Shown piece by piece: positions 54,009-64,000 of a stretch of DNA of 64,000 nucleotides. Each line of letters begins with the position of its first letter. The first letter of the stretch is position 1. The position numbers and the translations under genes were made by a program. The notes beneath the pieces are model-generated. The model ran no database searches and had not been told where the DNA came from. It saw only the letters and a program-made list of their open reading frames with translations. Source of the stretch: Liquidambar formosana (Eukaryota > Streptophyta > Magnoliopsida > Saxifragales > Altingiaceae); contig CM077829.1 of the NCBI GenBank assembly GCA_039720395.1, positions 24,073,955-24,137,954 of the forward strand, given 5' to 3'.

Positions 54009-54525
54009 CTTTTGATCGCAATTGTGCAAAGGGCAATATTGTTGGTCAATGATGATGGGGTTGTAAACATTATCCACAATGATGTCTTGGAAAGTAATAT
54101 TGGAAACACTGCCAGCTGCAGAAGGAGCCCATGTTTTGATCCTGACCCCATTAGCGGTACCACTAAAGGTGCAGTTTCTTGCAGTGACTCCAAGCACAGG
54201 TTCTTCATTGGGGAGCTTCCCAAGACTCTCAATGCTAATTCCATGGCCTGGACCGCAATGAACCTTTGTGATGTTGATGTTTTGGCTCCCATGGCTCATT
54301 GGATATGCAGTCATCTCCGGTGGCTATCGTGGAATCCAAAATTTCGATGTGGCTTGATCGTCCAATATGGATTCCGTCGGTGTTGGGGCTGTCTCCCGGG
54401 GCAGATATCCTAATGTTACTGAGTTTCATGTTCTTGCAACCCAAAAGGTGCATGTGGAAGTTTTTGCTGTCCATCGATGTTATGTGATGAACCCATGAGT
54501 TGGTGATGAAATCAAACCTTATAGA
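54009..54525 (-). pseudogene. Polygalacturonase exon 3, catalytic core, frameshift after GDDC
   Basis: Begins SIRFDFITNSWVHHITSMDS and includes ISAPGDSPNTDGIHIGRSSH. After ATGDDCIS one extra base moves the frame to MSHGSQNINITKVHCGPGHG. It ends YCPLHNCDQK at the GTAATA donor. Confidence 0.87.
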
Positions 54526-54662
54526 CTGATCCAATGTCAAAATAAACACAAGAAGAACATAATTTTTTTTTTTTTATTTTGTTAATTATTTTTGCATGTA
54601 ATGCAGAAAAAAAAAATTTTAATTTGATAAATTTAGGAGAGGTAATTGAAAGAAAATCTTAC

Positions 54663-54967
54663 AACGGGAAGATGGTTGCAATTAGAAGTGTTGTGGCAAT
54701 TGTTGAAGGGCCAAGCCGAAGGACCTTGGCCATCGAATGAGCCACCTCTTGTGAGCGTCAAACCATCAACGTGTTGAAAGCTAATCCAATGGTCAATGTT
54801 GAGTGAAGATGGATCAGTTCCCTTAGAACCCCTGTATGTTGAAATATCATCGAACCATTACATGGGCCCTCGAATAACACAGGCTCCATCTTGAATATTC
54901 CTGTCGAGACCAAAATCCAACTTGCTCCATTCCATTCACATGCCTCATTCTATGCATTTAAAAAGGC
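54663..54967 (-). pseudogene. Polygalacturonase exon 2, nonsense and frameshift
   Basis: Starts AFLNA, TAG, NEACEWNGAS and keeps MEPVLFEGPCNGSMIF. It shifts frame between TGVLR and DPSSLNIDHW, then continues with GGSFDGQGPSAWPFNNC. The donor is GTAAGA at 54662. Confidence 0.85.
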
Positions 54968-55186
54968 CTATGTGGACAACATTAAAAAAAAATAAAATAA
55001 TAAAAATAATAATAATAATTTCAGGTGTATAAAATTAAACCATACATATATGCTATCATAACTTTGTGGTATTCTCCTCACTTATTAAGTGAGTGCTTTC
55101 GGGTTCACGTTTATGAGAGAAGCATTAATACCCAATCAGTTGCCAATATGGGATTAGAGATAAGGATAGATTCTATTAATTGTCCC

Positions 55187-55187
<1 letters not shown>

Positions 55188-55228
<41 letters not shown>
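55188..55228. repeat. Poly(A)41 tract in intron 1 of the polygalacturonase pseudogene
   Basis: 41 consecutive A after TCTATTAATTGTCCCC. The preceding text resembles the ends of LINE tails in this window, so it may be a short plus-strand retroelement insertion, but no target duplication was found. Confidence 0.6.
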
Positions 55229-55230
<2 letters not shown>

Positions 55231-55297
55231 CATACTTACATAATAAATATATTAATGTGTTCAAGTAGCTATCATAAGTTTTATTAAGTTGAATTAC

Positions 55298-55438
55298 CTT
55301 ACTATTATCGGTCTTTCCATCCGGTACTGCACCATACTTCAGTACATTGAAAAACTTGGTTTGGCCTCCAACTTTAGTAATCCAAACCAGCAACAGCACA
55401 AGCATGCAAATCCATCGAAAAGCCAAACTCGAACCCAT
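55298..55438 (-). pseudogene. Polygalacturonase exon 1: signal peptide and GH28 start
   Basis: Open from Met with a hydrophobic signal peptide, then GQTKFFNVLKYGAVPDGKTD, the family's usual start. The donor is GTAATT at 55297. Confidence 0.85.
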
Positions 55439-55675
55439 CACTTTTTCTTCTTCTTCTTCTTGTTCTTCTTTGATTTTTTGGAATATAGTGAATTTGAATA
55501 CAATGGGGGTCTATTCTTATATGGAGGCATGTTAGTGAATCAGAGATTTTATCTGAAACAGTTTGGATGATTCATATATAACAGGATTATTGTGATCTAC
55601 AAAGCTTGCATTGTCACCATGAATATCAACAAATTTTGCCTTCCAAAAATAAAGTCGTTTGGCTCGTCGGCATTG

Positions 55676-56222
55676 TAATCGGCCATCTCTTGAACGCATT
55701 CACCTTTCTGTGTACGTAATAGGGGCACCGTATTTCTATTTGATGGACCAGCTCAAAATTTTATTATTTCAGTTAAGTGATATTTTTCTCACAATCGATC
55801 TATCCTCTTTATGATCGATGACTCTCTTTTACCTGGTGATTGGGTAATGTGTATTGATCTTTTGGAGATAACATGCTAGATGATAAAGAAGAGGGGTCAG
55901 CAGCATAGATATATATATATATATATTGCTTTTAATTAAAGTTGACGACTGGAATTTGTTTTTGCCAATTACAATGTCAAAATACCAACATTATTCCCAT
56001 TTTCAATTTCCACTTTATGAATATCTCATTTTTATTCCAGGGTTTCTGCACACAACCAAGAATAAATGGAATGATAGTATTAAATGTTGATCGAATTATC
56101 CGTACTTTCATTATTTAGTCAAACACTTGCCTAGGGTGATAAATATCAACTAGAGCGCTTAGATTCTTTATGCAAGCAAATAGAAATGTTATTTGGGATA
56201 GCAAAGAAGACAACTAAAAAAA
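55676..56222. repeat. Uninterrupted copy of the duplicated block (empty sites of Copia-1 and Copia-2)
   Basis: Matches 31252-31290, 41044-41391 and 49066-49216 in that order. At 55719-55723 and 56069-56073 (GAATG) it carries the single-copy target sites. It lies just upstream of the polygalacturonase pseudogene start, so it may be ancestral promoter sequence of that gene. Confidence 0.85.
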
Positions 56223-57424
56223 AAAGAGGAAAATTAACAAATCAGAAGTATATACACCACCATAAGTGTTCCTTCCAAAAACATCAATACCCTTGTAAAG
56301 TCAAACTACTTATCACCAGCAACGTACAGAGCTGAAAGCTCCGGATAGTTAGTTTTCCTACATGGCATATTAGAGAGATTTCTATGCGAGGAAAAACAGA
56401 ACAGTGAAATCAAACTTTCAAATACGTGAGGATGTATTGGCATTTAATGTTAATCCTTTTATCTATACTCAATCCTGACTCCTGATCAGGTCAGCACCTG
56501 TGCTTAAGTCATTTTTTTGGTGAATGTAAACAGTTCATATCTTTCCTTTCTTTTTCCTTTTTTCTTTTTTTTTTTCTTTTTTTTTGAAGTATTCACGCGT
56601 GATGGGATGCGAACAGTATTTTGAATGTGGTGAGATGTGAATAACTTATACATTTGAGCCTGTGTGGAACAAAGGCGCATCACCATCTTCATCTACCGAA
56701 GCTCCTTATATTAACACCATATATTAGGAATTATATTTCGAGCATTGGCCCAATGTATCTTGTAATCCACTGATACATAGGGTACAACTCTCAATATAGA
56801 TAACAATATAATTAGTTCTATTAGCAGGTCCTCACTTAACTGACATCCTATCAATAATATCTATTAATCATATATCATTCATTTACAAATCTGTCAGGTG
56901 TTATATATGAAGATGTATTGGGACTTATGCTCATCATACGTTTGAAAGTGAAAGGAGTTTGAAAGTGAGGAGTAATTCTCAAGTCATGTGGTGTAACGAG
57001 GCAATGGAAGTTAAACAAAGTTGGATTGTGGGATAAAAAATATTCTAATTATTTCTCTTTACTCCACTCTTATTAACTTGTGATATACCACATAAACCGT
57101 ATCACAATTACGACGACAGTTTTCAATAACCATCATTTTGGTTCCTTAAAATATTTTAAGGGATGGTCATCTTACTCTTTTTGAAAAGCATCATCTGTCA
57201 GCATTTCAATAGTATAGGAATGTGAGTAGCTATGTATGGATTATCTCTCCATCTTTACAATAAAAAATAAATTAAACACAATAAATTAGATTGTGATGAT
57301 GTTCCGTCGACTTGCTAGTTGCTAGCCAGTGGCTATAGATTGTGATATTCCGTGCACTTGTTAGCTAGTAGTGACTAATCATTCATATATATATATATAG
57401 GATGATGATTAGGTAAGCACGTGC
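56223..57424. other. Intergenic stretch before CACTA-2
   Basis: A T/C-rich run at 56540-56585 and no gene. The last 25 bp (GATGATTAGGTAAGCACGTGC) belong to a repeat also found at 63533-63555 and end in the TGC target duplication. Confidence 0.4.
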
Positions 57425-57830
57425 CACTACACCAAAAATGGTTTTTAACAACACTACATCAACAACGTTCATGTTAAATGTTGTTGTAGGGGGTTTTTAA
57501 CAACGTTTTTGACAAAAACGTTGTTAAAGAGTGTTACTATAGAGATATTAACAACGTTGGTTATAGAGATGTTGTCAATACACTCTTTAACAACGTTTCT
57601 GTGAACGTTGTTAATGTGTAGTGCTTCCACAACATTTGTGTAAATGTTGTTGATTATAACAACGTTTTCATAAATGTTGTTATTGAAAGGAGTCTGTCAC
57701 AACGTTTATACATATGTTGTTATTGAGGAGACTTTAATTTAACAACGTTTGGTAAACGTTGTTATTGAAGGGAGTCTATCACAACATTTTTGTATATGTT
57801 GTTATTGAGGGGACTATTTCACTAAAGGGG
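57425..57830. repeat. CACTA-2 left subterminal repeats
   Basis: More than ten copies of AACAACGTT / AACGTTGTTA and one-base variants (ACAACATTT, AATGTTGTT) in both orientations, often paired as short inverted repeats. Presumed transposase-accessory binding sites by analogy with En/Spm. Confidence 0.85.
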
Positions 57831-57921
57831 GGAACTCATTTTGCTCTCCCGCACGGTGGGCTTTCCATTTTTTTTTTCTTTTTTTTTTTTTGGCTAGTTT
57901 AGTCTCTTTTAGTGTTTATGT

Positions 57922-58368
57922 TTGGAAAACCCTTCTCATTTTCCTTGTTCTTTATTTCTCTCAACCATTGCCGCTGCCATCAGTACCAGCATCGTCACCG
58001 TTGCCATCGCCGGCATCGTCACCGTTGCCATCGCCGGCCTCATCGCCCTAGCCTCGCGGTCCATCCTCTGGTGTTTGTCTCGCTGCCATAAGCTTAGGTG
58101 TGCACTTCTCTCTCTAATCCTCTTGTCGATTTCATTTCTCGGGAAAAATCCCTCTTTTATTTTCTGTTCTATTATTTCAGATCGATCAACTCCTTCTTTC
58201 CCCTCATCTGCAAACGTTTCCTCTGGTATGTTTGACTCCGATTCATCACTCTCTGTCTCGTCTCTCTCTCTTCTCTTACTCTTTCCATCCCTTAATGGTG
58301 ATGATAAAGTCTTGCAGAAAATCGTTGAATTGGAAGAAAAGGGTTGGGATTTAGCTGTTCAACGATAG
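57922..58368 (+). CDS. Hypothetical ORF (148 codons) inside CACTA-2
   Basis: An uninterrupted frame with a hydrophobic N-terminal half containing a duplicated 8-residue unit (IVTVAIAG twice) and a Ser-rich second half ending in KVLQKIVELEEKGWDL. GC is higher than in its surroundings. No family was recognised. It could be a captured first exon plus read-through rather than a real protein; GTATGTTTG near 58227 could be a splice donor. Confidence 0.25.
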   Translation: MENPSHFPCSLFLSTIAAAISTSIVTVAIAGIVTVAIAGLIALASRSILWCLSRCHKLRCALLSLILLSISFLGKNPSFIFCSIISDRSTPSFPSSANVSSGMFDSDSSLSVSSLSLLLLFPSLNGDDKVLQKIVELEEKGWDLAVQR

Positions 58369-58379
58369 GAGGGCTGTTT

Positions 58380-58752
58380 AGGGGGTGTTTTGTAGGTGCT
58401 CTGTTTCGGTCCACTTGTTGCTTGGCGGTGTAGGTGTCCCGCTGCAGTTTGCATTTCAAGCTTGAGATCTTTGTTTTCTTGGGCTGGCTGCTCTCAAGCC
58501 ATTGGAGGCTTTCTTTTGATGTTGTTTGGTTCTTTTTTGTATTGGTATTGCTTGCTAGGCTAGTGTGCTTTTCCCAGTAGGTGTTCTTGTTCATTTTTTC
58601 TTTAGTGCGCTTCAGGTGTTCGTGGTTTGGTGTCTAAGGGTTTAGCTAGTGGGTGTCTTAGGAGGCCCTTGCTTTGGGAGTCTGTACTAGCTTATTGTGG
58701 TGTCTTCTTCTTCTGTCATTAATAATATATTTCGTTGCCTACAAAAAAAAAA
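58380..58752 (+). mobile_element. LINE 3' end with poly(A) inside CACTA-2
   Basis: T/G-rich text typical of plant LINE 3' UTRs ends CATTAATAATATATTTCGTT, then GCCTACAAAAAAAAAA. It shares style with the tails at 18187 and 20604 (inverse). The 5' boundary is approximate and no target duplication was found. Confidence 0.5.
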
Positions 58753-61047
58753 TGTAAAGATAACACTCGATTGGTTCAGTGGTCTGGTGGTTTCCTCTTC
58801 TCATTGTCAAGCCGCTGATTAGGATCCATTTCTGATCTGCTGCAGGTACTATTTTTTCATGGAAAGGCTTAGCTGCTGGCTATGGTGTGTTCTGATTTGA
58901 TGTGTTAATTGGCTATATGGTGCTAAATAGTTTGCAAAAATGGGTACGAAATCAAAATGTACTGTTTGTGGTGCAATCCCTGTTTCGTGACATTTTCTTG
59001 GCAACCAAATAGAAGTTTGATTGAAACTTATTTGTGGGTTTTTGTTTTCATTTGATGAGGAATTTTGTTTCAGGTTTATGGTGGAAATGAAGGGTGGGTA
59101 TTTATAGAAGAGGCCTCTTAAAAGCTACTAGTTGATATCATTCTTGAAGAACGAAAGTGAAGGTAATAATGCTTCTACTGCTGAAAAGGTACAATGTATA
59201 TCGAGACCCACTGGTATAGTAGTAAATAATATATTCAAATAAAAGTACAGTCCTGTTCATTTTAGAGTAACACTAATTATGCCTTTTCTTGATAAGTCTT
59301 GAAATGTTTAAATGATAATTAATTGGTCTAATGTGACATTTATAGTGTGTTTTACATTATTGACGAAACACATCCTTCTACTTTGAGTGGTTTTCACTTC
59401 CATTTGATTTTAAAAAATAATAGAAAATTTGAAACAAGTAGTATCCTGTAGTTGCATGAAATCTCACCTGTGGTTTTTTGTTAGCTTTGGTTATTGAAAT
59501 AGTGCACTTATGCAAATTAGCATTATAATGGGTTTGTAGCATGGGCAGAGCTGTTGTTTGTGCAGGTGGTGGAATTCATCTGTTCCCTTAGTTTGTTGCT
59601 TTTATGGGACAACATAGTTAGAAATACTGTATCTGGTGATGCTAAAATATTTTTTCCAATCTTAACTCTCTTAGAAAGTAGAGCCTAGAGAAAAAAATCT
59701 ATTTTGAAAATAAATTGGTGACTTCCATTTCTGATTCAATATGGCAGTTATGTAGCAGAGACTGTTGCCTTCATTTCTAAGTAACTAGTCTGGGGCTGAA
59801 AATGTATTTGCATCTAACAAGCACTGAATAATAGGCATATCATTTTAAGTGAAATCAAGTTTTTTTCCCCTTTTCCTGAGGTAGGTTTGATTTATTTTCT
59901 GTTTTCTTAAAATTATTTCATTTAATCTATGTAAAATTGTTTTTCAATCAAATTCAACCAAGTCCTTATCAAAAAATAAAATAAAATAAATGAAATTCAA
60001 CCAAGTGCAACTCCAACTTCCATTTTTTTTTTAAAAAAATTTTAAATACCGTTAATATTTCAGATAATGGTTTGAAGTCATTCAACCATTTTCATTTATT
60101 ACCAGGCTTGATTGTCTTATTTCTTTTCTATGTCATTTATATTTATATTTTCTGTTTTTTTTTAAACAAAAAATTAAGATGTTAGGGATTATTATAAGTA
60201 TAATTATTTATCTATTTTTTTTTTCTATGCGATAAACTAATTATTTATCTATTTATTTATTTATTTGTATGCGATAACAGAAGCTGGAAAAGCTTCAAGA
60301 AGAGGACCAAATTGAAAAACCATTCAACGGAAACAAATAAAGGTTAGGTTCCCTGAGCGTGGAAGAAGTGGAAGATTTGTTGCGACAATTAAGAATCTGG
60401 AATTTGGCTTTGGTTTTTTTTATGTTGAATCAATCCAGTTAGTTAGGAATGAGTACAGGGATGCAGAGGATCTCAAATCCATTATTTCAAGTTAATCAAT
60501 TCAAGGCTTTAGGTATGGTGGACCCCGCTTCCTATAAGAACTAAAATTAATTATATGATGCTTCCAAAATAACATTTCATTTTTAATGTTATCAATCAAA
60601 CTCTAGTTTGTCTTTTAACACAGATTGTTTTATTTTTATTTTTTTAATTTTTAAATGCCTTAAATTTTGTTGGTGGCCTTTCCAACACACAGTTAGTCCT
60701 TGCATATTGTATGGGATAATTATAAGAAGATTTCTTGTCAATCATAGTCATCTTTGATTGATTGGTTTTTTGATGACATCTTCTGCTAGCACAGAGGAGC
60801 TCTTCTTTTAGAAATGGATGGGAAAAATAAGCAAGAGGAAAGCGACCTTTTTTAGTATTTGTTTCCCTCTCTCTCTCTCTCTCTCTCGCTCTACATATAC
60901 ACATAGACACACACACACACATTCACACGCACATTTATCTTCAGAATCTATGATTGACTATTATGATTTATATAGTATGAATGCTGACTACCAGGTTATG
61001 TATATTGTCTCATATATTGGTTTATTCATTTGAGTTTTCTCGTGTAG

Positions 61048-61121
61048 ATAAAAATCATCCATTAACCAGAGCAGACTATGGAAAAGATGTACGCCACTTT
61101 GAATTTGAAGCTCTCTCATCT
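61048..61121 (+). pseudogene. Captured ATR3-like exon A (NADPH-dependent diflavin oxidoreductase)
   Basis: After CGTGTAG the frame reads KNHPLTRADYGKDVRHFEFE then ALSS. It matches the start of the FAD-binding segment of the plant diflavin reductase ATR3 (yeast Tah18 relative), which passes electrons in cytosolic Fe-S cluster assembly. The expected donor after SS appears mutated: the text is TTAAGT where GTAAGT would be expected. Flavodoxin-domain exons upstream were not found. Confidence 0.7.
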
Positions 61122-61272
61122 TTAAGTCTTGAGTTATGTTTTTCATGCTGAATTTAGATCAGGTCACTTGCGTGTCAAGTCCATTATTAACCTTGTAACA
61201 TTCATTGAAGAATCAAGACTTAGCCTTCGTTTCAAACATTGTGAGTTAAATGTTATAATCAATGTTTTTCAG

Positions 61273-61383
61273 GCTATTGATTATAAAGTTGGTGATGTTC
61301 TTGACGTCCTTCCTAGTCAAAGTCCTGCTGCAGTAAATGCTTTCATACAGCGGTGTAATTTAAACCCTGAATCATTCATCGCT
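61273..61383 (+). pseudogene. Captured ATR3-like exon B
   Basis: 111 bp, exactly 37 codons, between TTTTTCAG and GTATGT: AIDYKVGDVLDVLPSQSPAA then VNAFIQRCNLNPESFIA. This directly continues exon A in the ATR3 family (VSS-AI-Y-VGDV). Both splice sites are intact. Downstream FAD- and NADPH-binding exons are absent. A contiguous genomic piece of ATR3 with its intron was therefore captured. Confidence 0.78.
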
Positions 61384-61443
61384 GTATGTTGTTTCTTTTA
61401 CCTCAATTGATTGTGCCATTGTGGCTGATCCGACCTTGCATAG

Positions 61444-61474
<31 letters not shown>

Positions 61475-61657
61475 ATGTTTGATAAACTACAATTTAATTA
61501 GAAAGTAGAAAAATACAATAAGTATGAGAAATTCTTGGACAATTAAAAAAAGAAAGTGACCCAATGCACTGAAAAACTAAGAAGATGGGACATCAAGGGG
61601 TGTAATAATTCCCCACGAATGTTTCCAAACTCATAGTTATTCTTTTTGCTAAAATGT

Positions 61658-61966
61658 CTACGTCTCCATCAACAAATCTATGCACCCAAGAGAAAGTAAC
61701 TCCAAAAATTGGCAGGTCAAAAATATCTCCCAAAAGTGCCCATATCTCCAACGACCTTCCACCCTATCTTTAGCCCACCAAATAATCATTGAGTCGTCCC
61801 TTTTAACCAAGATGGTTCGAATATCATGAGCCTTAGCATACCTAAGGCTAAATAAAATGGCGATAATCTCGACTTTAGTAGCAAAACCCTCCCCTTGAGT
61901 CATAGAATAGATGTAGCAAATTTTCATCATGAGTCTTAAAAAATTCCTCTCACATCCATGGTTCAA
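61658..61966 (-). pseudogene. LINE-type RNase H (RVT_3) remnant inside CACTA-2
   Basis: The frame contains GEGFATKVEIIAILFSLRYA and then HDIRTILVKRDDSMIIWWAK. This resembles the plant RNase H-like domain found at the C-terminus of LINE ORF2, with the AE-A-L-GL-A and DS motifs partly kept. No other ORF2 domain is adjacent. Confidence 0.5.
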
Positions 61967-62820
61967 AGTCTCAGTCTCGAACTGTGTCGCGTTTCGGTTT
62001 CGGTTATCTCAGTCTCGGACTGAGACGCAACTTTATACATGAAACAATGCTTTAAAAAAATGTTGACATTTTTGTCATACATGCTTTCATTAGAATAGGA
62101 GTTGGTTTCATTTTCGGTCATTGTAGAATTTGGGGGTTTTTCTATGGGGTGAATTGTCCTGTTTTTATAGGTTCTTGTATTATTACAGGTATTTAGTTTT
62201 TATTCTTCATGTTTTGATGGGTTTGTGTTGGGTTAACTTTGATATATTTTCTTAGCAGTTGGGGTTTTGCTATGTTTTAGTGGGATTTTTTGTGGGGCTG
62301 TTTTATTAGGTGTGGTTCTCTGTTGGGTGTACACATGCATGGAATATTATATGCAGTTATGTGCTTGGAAGTTGGCTAAAATGAGGATAAAGACATACCT
62401 TTTGTCATTTTAGTGGAACTTGCTACATGCTGGGTTTTTTTTTTTTTTTTTTATACACTAAGTCTAGGTTTGCAATGTTTTGCAGGGGTAGATGGTTGAT
62501 GACTCATCGGTTTTTTGAGTGGTGGATGCATGCTCCAAGCTCGTCTTATTTTGTATCTTGGTTTTAGTTTTTTGGCTTTTTTTGTTTTCACTTGAAAAGT
62601 TGCATGTAATGATAACTAGAATGTTTAATGACTATATGTAATGAAATTTTGGATACTTATTCAATAAATGGTGATTTGGTATTTGAAGTTTGAGATCAAA
62701 TGAATTGTGGTTTTACATTTTTGATAAGGTTGTGTTTGGTCATTATTTTCTATGAACAGGGAATAGGTACAAGAAACCATAAATAAAACCACAAACCAAA
62801 AAAAAAAGAAAAAAAAAAGG

Positions 62821-63332
62821 AAAAGACAACGTTTACAAATTGTTGCATAAAAATCTCAAAAAGCTAAGACAACATTTGAGAAATGTTGTTGATGTGTCCA
62901 CATACGACAAATTTTATAAATGTTGTCAATGTGCTTAAGTAGTATCTAAGACAATATTTGTAATATGTTGTTAATGTATCAGATCTAAGACAACATTTGT
63001 GCAATGTTGTTAAAGTCAAAGCTAACTATCTACAAGATTTCTGAAATGTTGTTAATGTATGGGATCTAAGACAACGTTTTGGGAAATGTTGTTAATGTAT
63101 GGGATCTAAGACAACGTTTTGGGAAATGTTGTCTATACTATTATCACAACGTTTTCTCAACGTGGTAAGAGTATAGTGACAACATTTTTTTTCCCCTTTC
63201 AACAACATTTAAGAAACGTTGTAAAAATCTCCCATCAACGACAACATGGGCGTTAACAACATTTGTAAAAATGTTGTGGAAAGTCTTTAACAACGTTTAG
63301 GAATGTTGTTAAAGACAATTTCTGGTGTAGTG
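62821..63332. repeat. CACTA-2 right subterminal repeats
   Basis: Repeated AAGACAACGTTT...AATGTTGTTAATGT units. The unit ATGTATGGGATCTAAGACAA recurs in tandem near 63056 and 63095, in addition to the ACAACATTT variants. It ends in GGTGTAGTG. Confidence 0.85.
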
Positions 63333-63493
63333 TGCTGATATAACTTATATTAACATCCGCATTGAAAGTTGTACCTCGTGCTAGTAATGAAGTACATTAG
63401 TTCAATGCAAAGGGTATTACCTTCAATGCATAGTAATGATATAACTTATATCAACACGTGCTGATCTGATCAGGACTGTATGTGTATATATAT

Positions 63494-63524
<31 letters not shown>

Positions 63525-63680
63525 TATAAGATGATTATCAGGTAAGCACGTGCTGATATAACTTATATCAACACTCATATTTGGAGTTGTACCTTATGCA
63601 TTAGTGGGATATGAGGTATATTGGACTAATGTAAATGGTATAACCCTCAATGCATAGTATTGATATAACTCGTACTTATA
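63333..63680. repeat. Diverged tandem repeat flanking CACTA-2
   Basis: The unit starting GGTAAGCACGTGCTGATATA is split by CACTA-2 in its first copy (57411-57424 plus 63333-63470). A second, intact copy is at 63541-63680, with shared TTGTACCT, CATTAGT, CTCAATGCATAGTA and TGATATAACT motifs. A (GA)n run separates them at about 63500-63522. Confidence 0.75.
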
Positions 63681-64000
63681 AGAACATAACCACATATATA
63701 TGATTGGGATTGTATTGTTGTTTGGTAGCTGACATGTTGTGAGGTGTCTTATATATATTATTTATTTATTAAATTTTAAGAAGTTAAGTAAAATAGGCCA
63801 TTTCAAAGCTAGGATGGGATGCCGTTAACCCCGTACGACCGAACATTATATGAACTACAACGAGCGCACAGTCCAGGAAAACACCCAAAGTTATCACCTT
63901 GAGTCCGCCTAATTGATATATTCACTCAAAATCTATACTACCTTATGAAATCAATTCTCTTTGTCGTTAGTATGTACTTGAATTTACCAAAAGTTTTTTT
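63681..64000. other. Intergenic stretch at window end
   Basis: No gene, RNA or repeat recognised. Contains a (TA)n/(TTTA)n patch at 63750-63775. Confidence 0.35.

Larger units (their letters stand above)
53679..55438 (-). pseudogene. Polygalacturonase (glycoside hydrolase family 28) pseudogene
   Basis: A pectin-degrading cell-wall enzyme of the secretory pathway. Four exons with good splice sites: 55438-55298 (signal peptide RWICMLVLLLVWITKVGG and FNVLKYGAVPDGKTD), 54967-54663, 54525-54009 and 53906-53679 (ends PPSCI, TAG). The GH28 active-site motifs are all still readable: SPNTDGIH, ATGDDCIS, CGPGHGIS and NGVRIKTW. It is broken by TAG at 54952-54950 (where Trp is usual), a frameshift near 54838 after TGVLR, and a one-base insertion near 54303 right after GDDCIS. 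Two in-frame Met codons (55441, 55438) are possible starts. Intron 1 contains a 41-A run. Confidence 0.9.
57425..63332. mobile_element. CACTA-2: complete CACTA element (5908 bp) with TGC TSD
   Basis: Ends are CACTACACCAAAAATGG on the left and, read inward from the right, CACTACACCAGAAATTG, both followed by TTTAACAAC within the first 30 bp. The 3-bp duplication TGC is exact (57422-57424, 63333-63335). Both ends carry dense ACAACGTT / AACGTTGT subterminal repeats. The interior has an ATR3-like gene fragment, LINE debris and an unassigned ORF, and no transposase was recognised. It is therefore non-autonomous, with a TIR different from that of the CACTA at 1-5051. Confidence 0.9.

Noticed and set aside
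54012..54413. Plus-strand 133-codon ORF
   Set aside because: Antisense shadow of polygalacturonase exon 3.

Overview
The window is nuclear DNA of a eudicot flowering plant. The evidence is spliced genes with canonical GT-AG introns, TIR-NBS-LRR disease-resistance genes (a class absent from grasses), AT-rich intergenic DNA, and plant-type Copia, Ty3/Gypsy, LINE, hAT and CACTA elements. The species cannot be named from the sequence. Only one gene looks intact. Most of the window is transposable elements, broken genes and gene fragments carried by transposons. No rRNA or tRNA genes were seen.

Layout. 1-5051 is one end of a CACTA (En/Spm-type) transposon. It carries exons of unrelated host genes, all on the minus strand and with splice sites retained: a BET3/TRAPPC3-like exon, an OTU-deubiquitinase exon, a MAP70-like fragment and two unidentified exon-like pieces. 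It sits in an LTR (5052-5992), which itself lies in the gag of a minus-strand Ty3/Gypsy element (5993-9249). That gag is also split by a hAT element with an 8-bp target duplication. A solo LTR of the same general type (about 9456-11920) and a degenerate LINE ORF1 (12490-14452) follow.

15176-30115 is a tandem pair of TIR-NBS-LRR (TNL) genes on the minus strand. TNL-1 (15176-22437) has five exons, all open, about 1110 residues, with TIR, NB-ARC, LRR and C-JID domains. TNL-2 (23639-29751) has the same exon plan but at least three frameshifts, three stop codons and a P-loop substitution. Comparing the two shows later insertions in one copy and not in the other, and separate local duplications in the promoters and introns.

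31286-49065 holds two complete LTR-Copia structures in opposite orientations, 353 bp apart, with perfect 5-bp target duplications (TTAGG and GAATG). Both interrupt one copy of a roughly 540-bp duplicated sequence. The unoccupied copy lies at 55676-56222, upstream of a polygalacturonase pseudogene (53679-55438, minus strand). Two foldback MITEs and a gene-like remnant lie between.

57425-63332 is a second, complete CACTA element with a perfect TGC target duplication. A related uninterrupted copy of its target lies at 63540. It carries two exons of an ATR3-like NADPH diflavin oxidoreductase plus LINE debris, and no transposase was recognised. The themes are resistance-gene birth and decay, and repeated gene-fragment capture by two different CACTA families.
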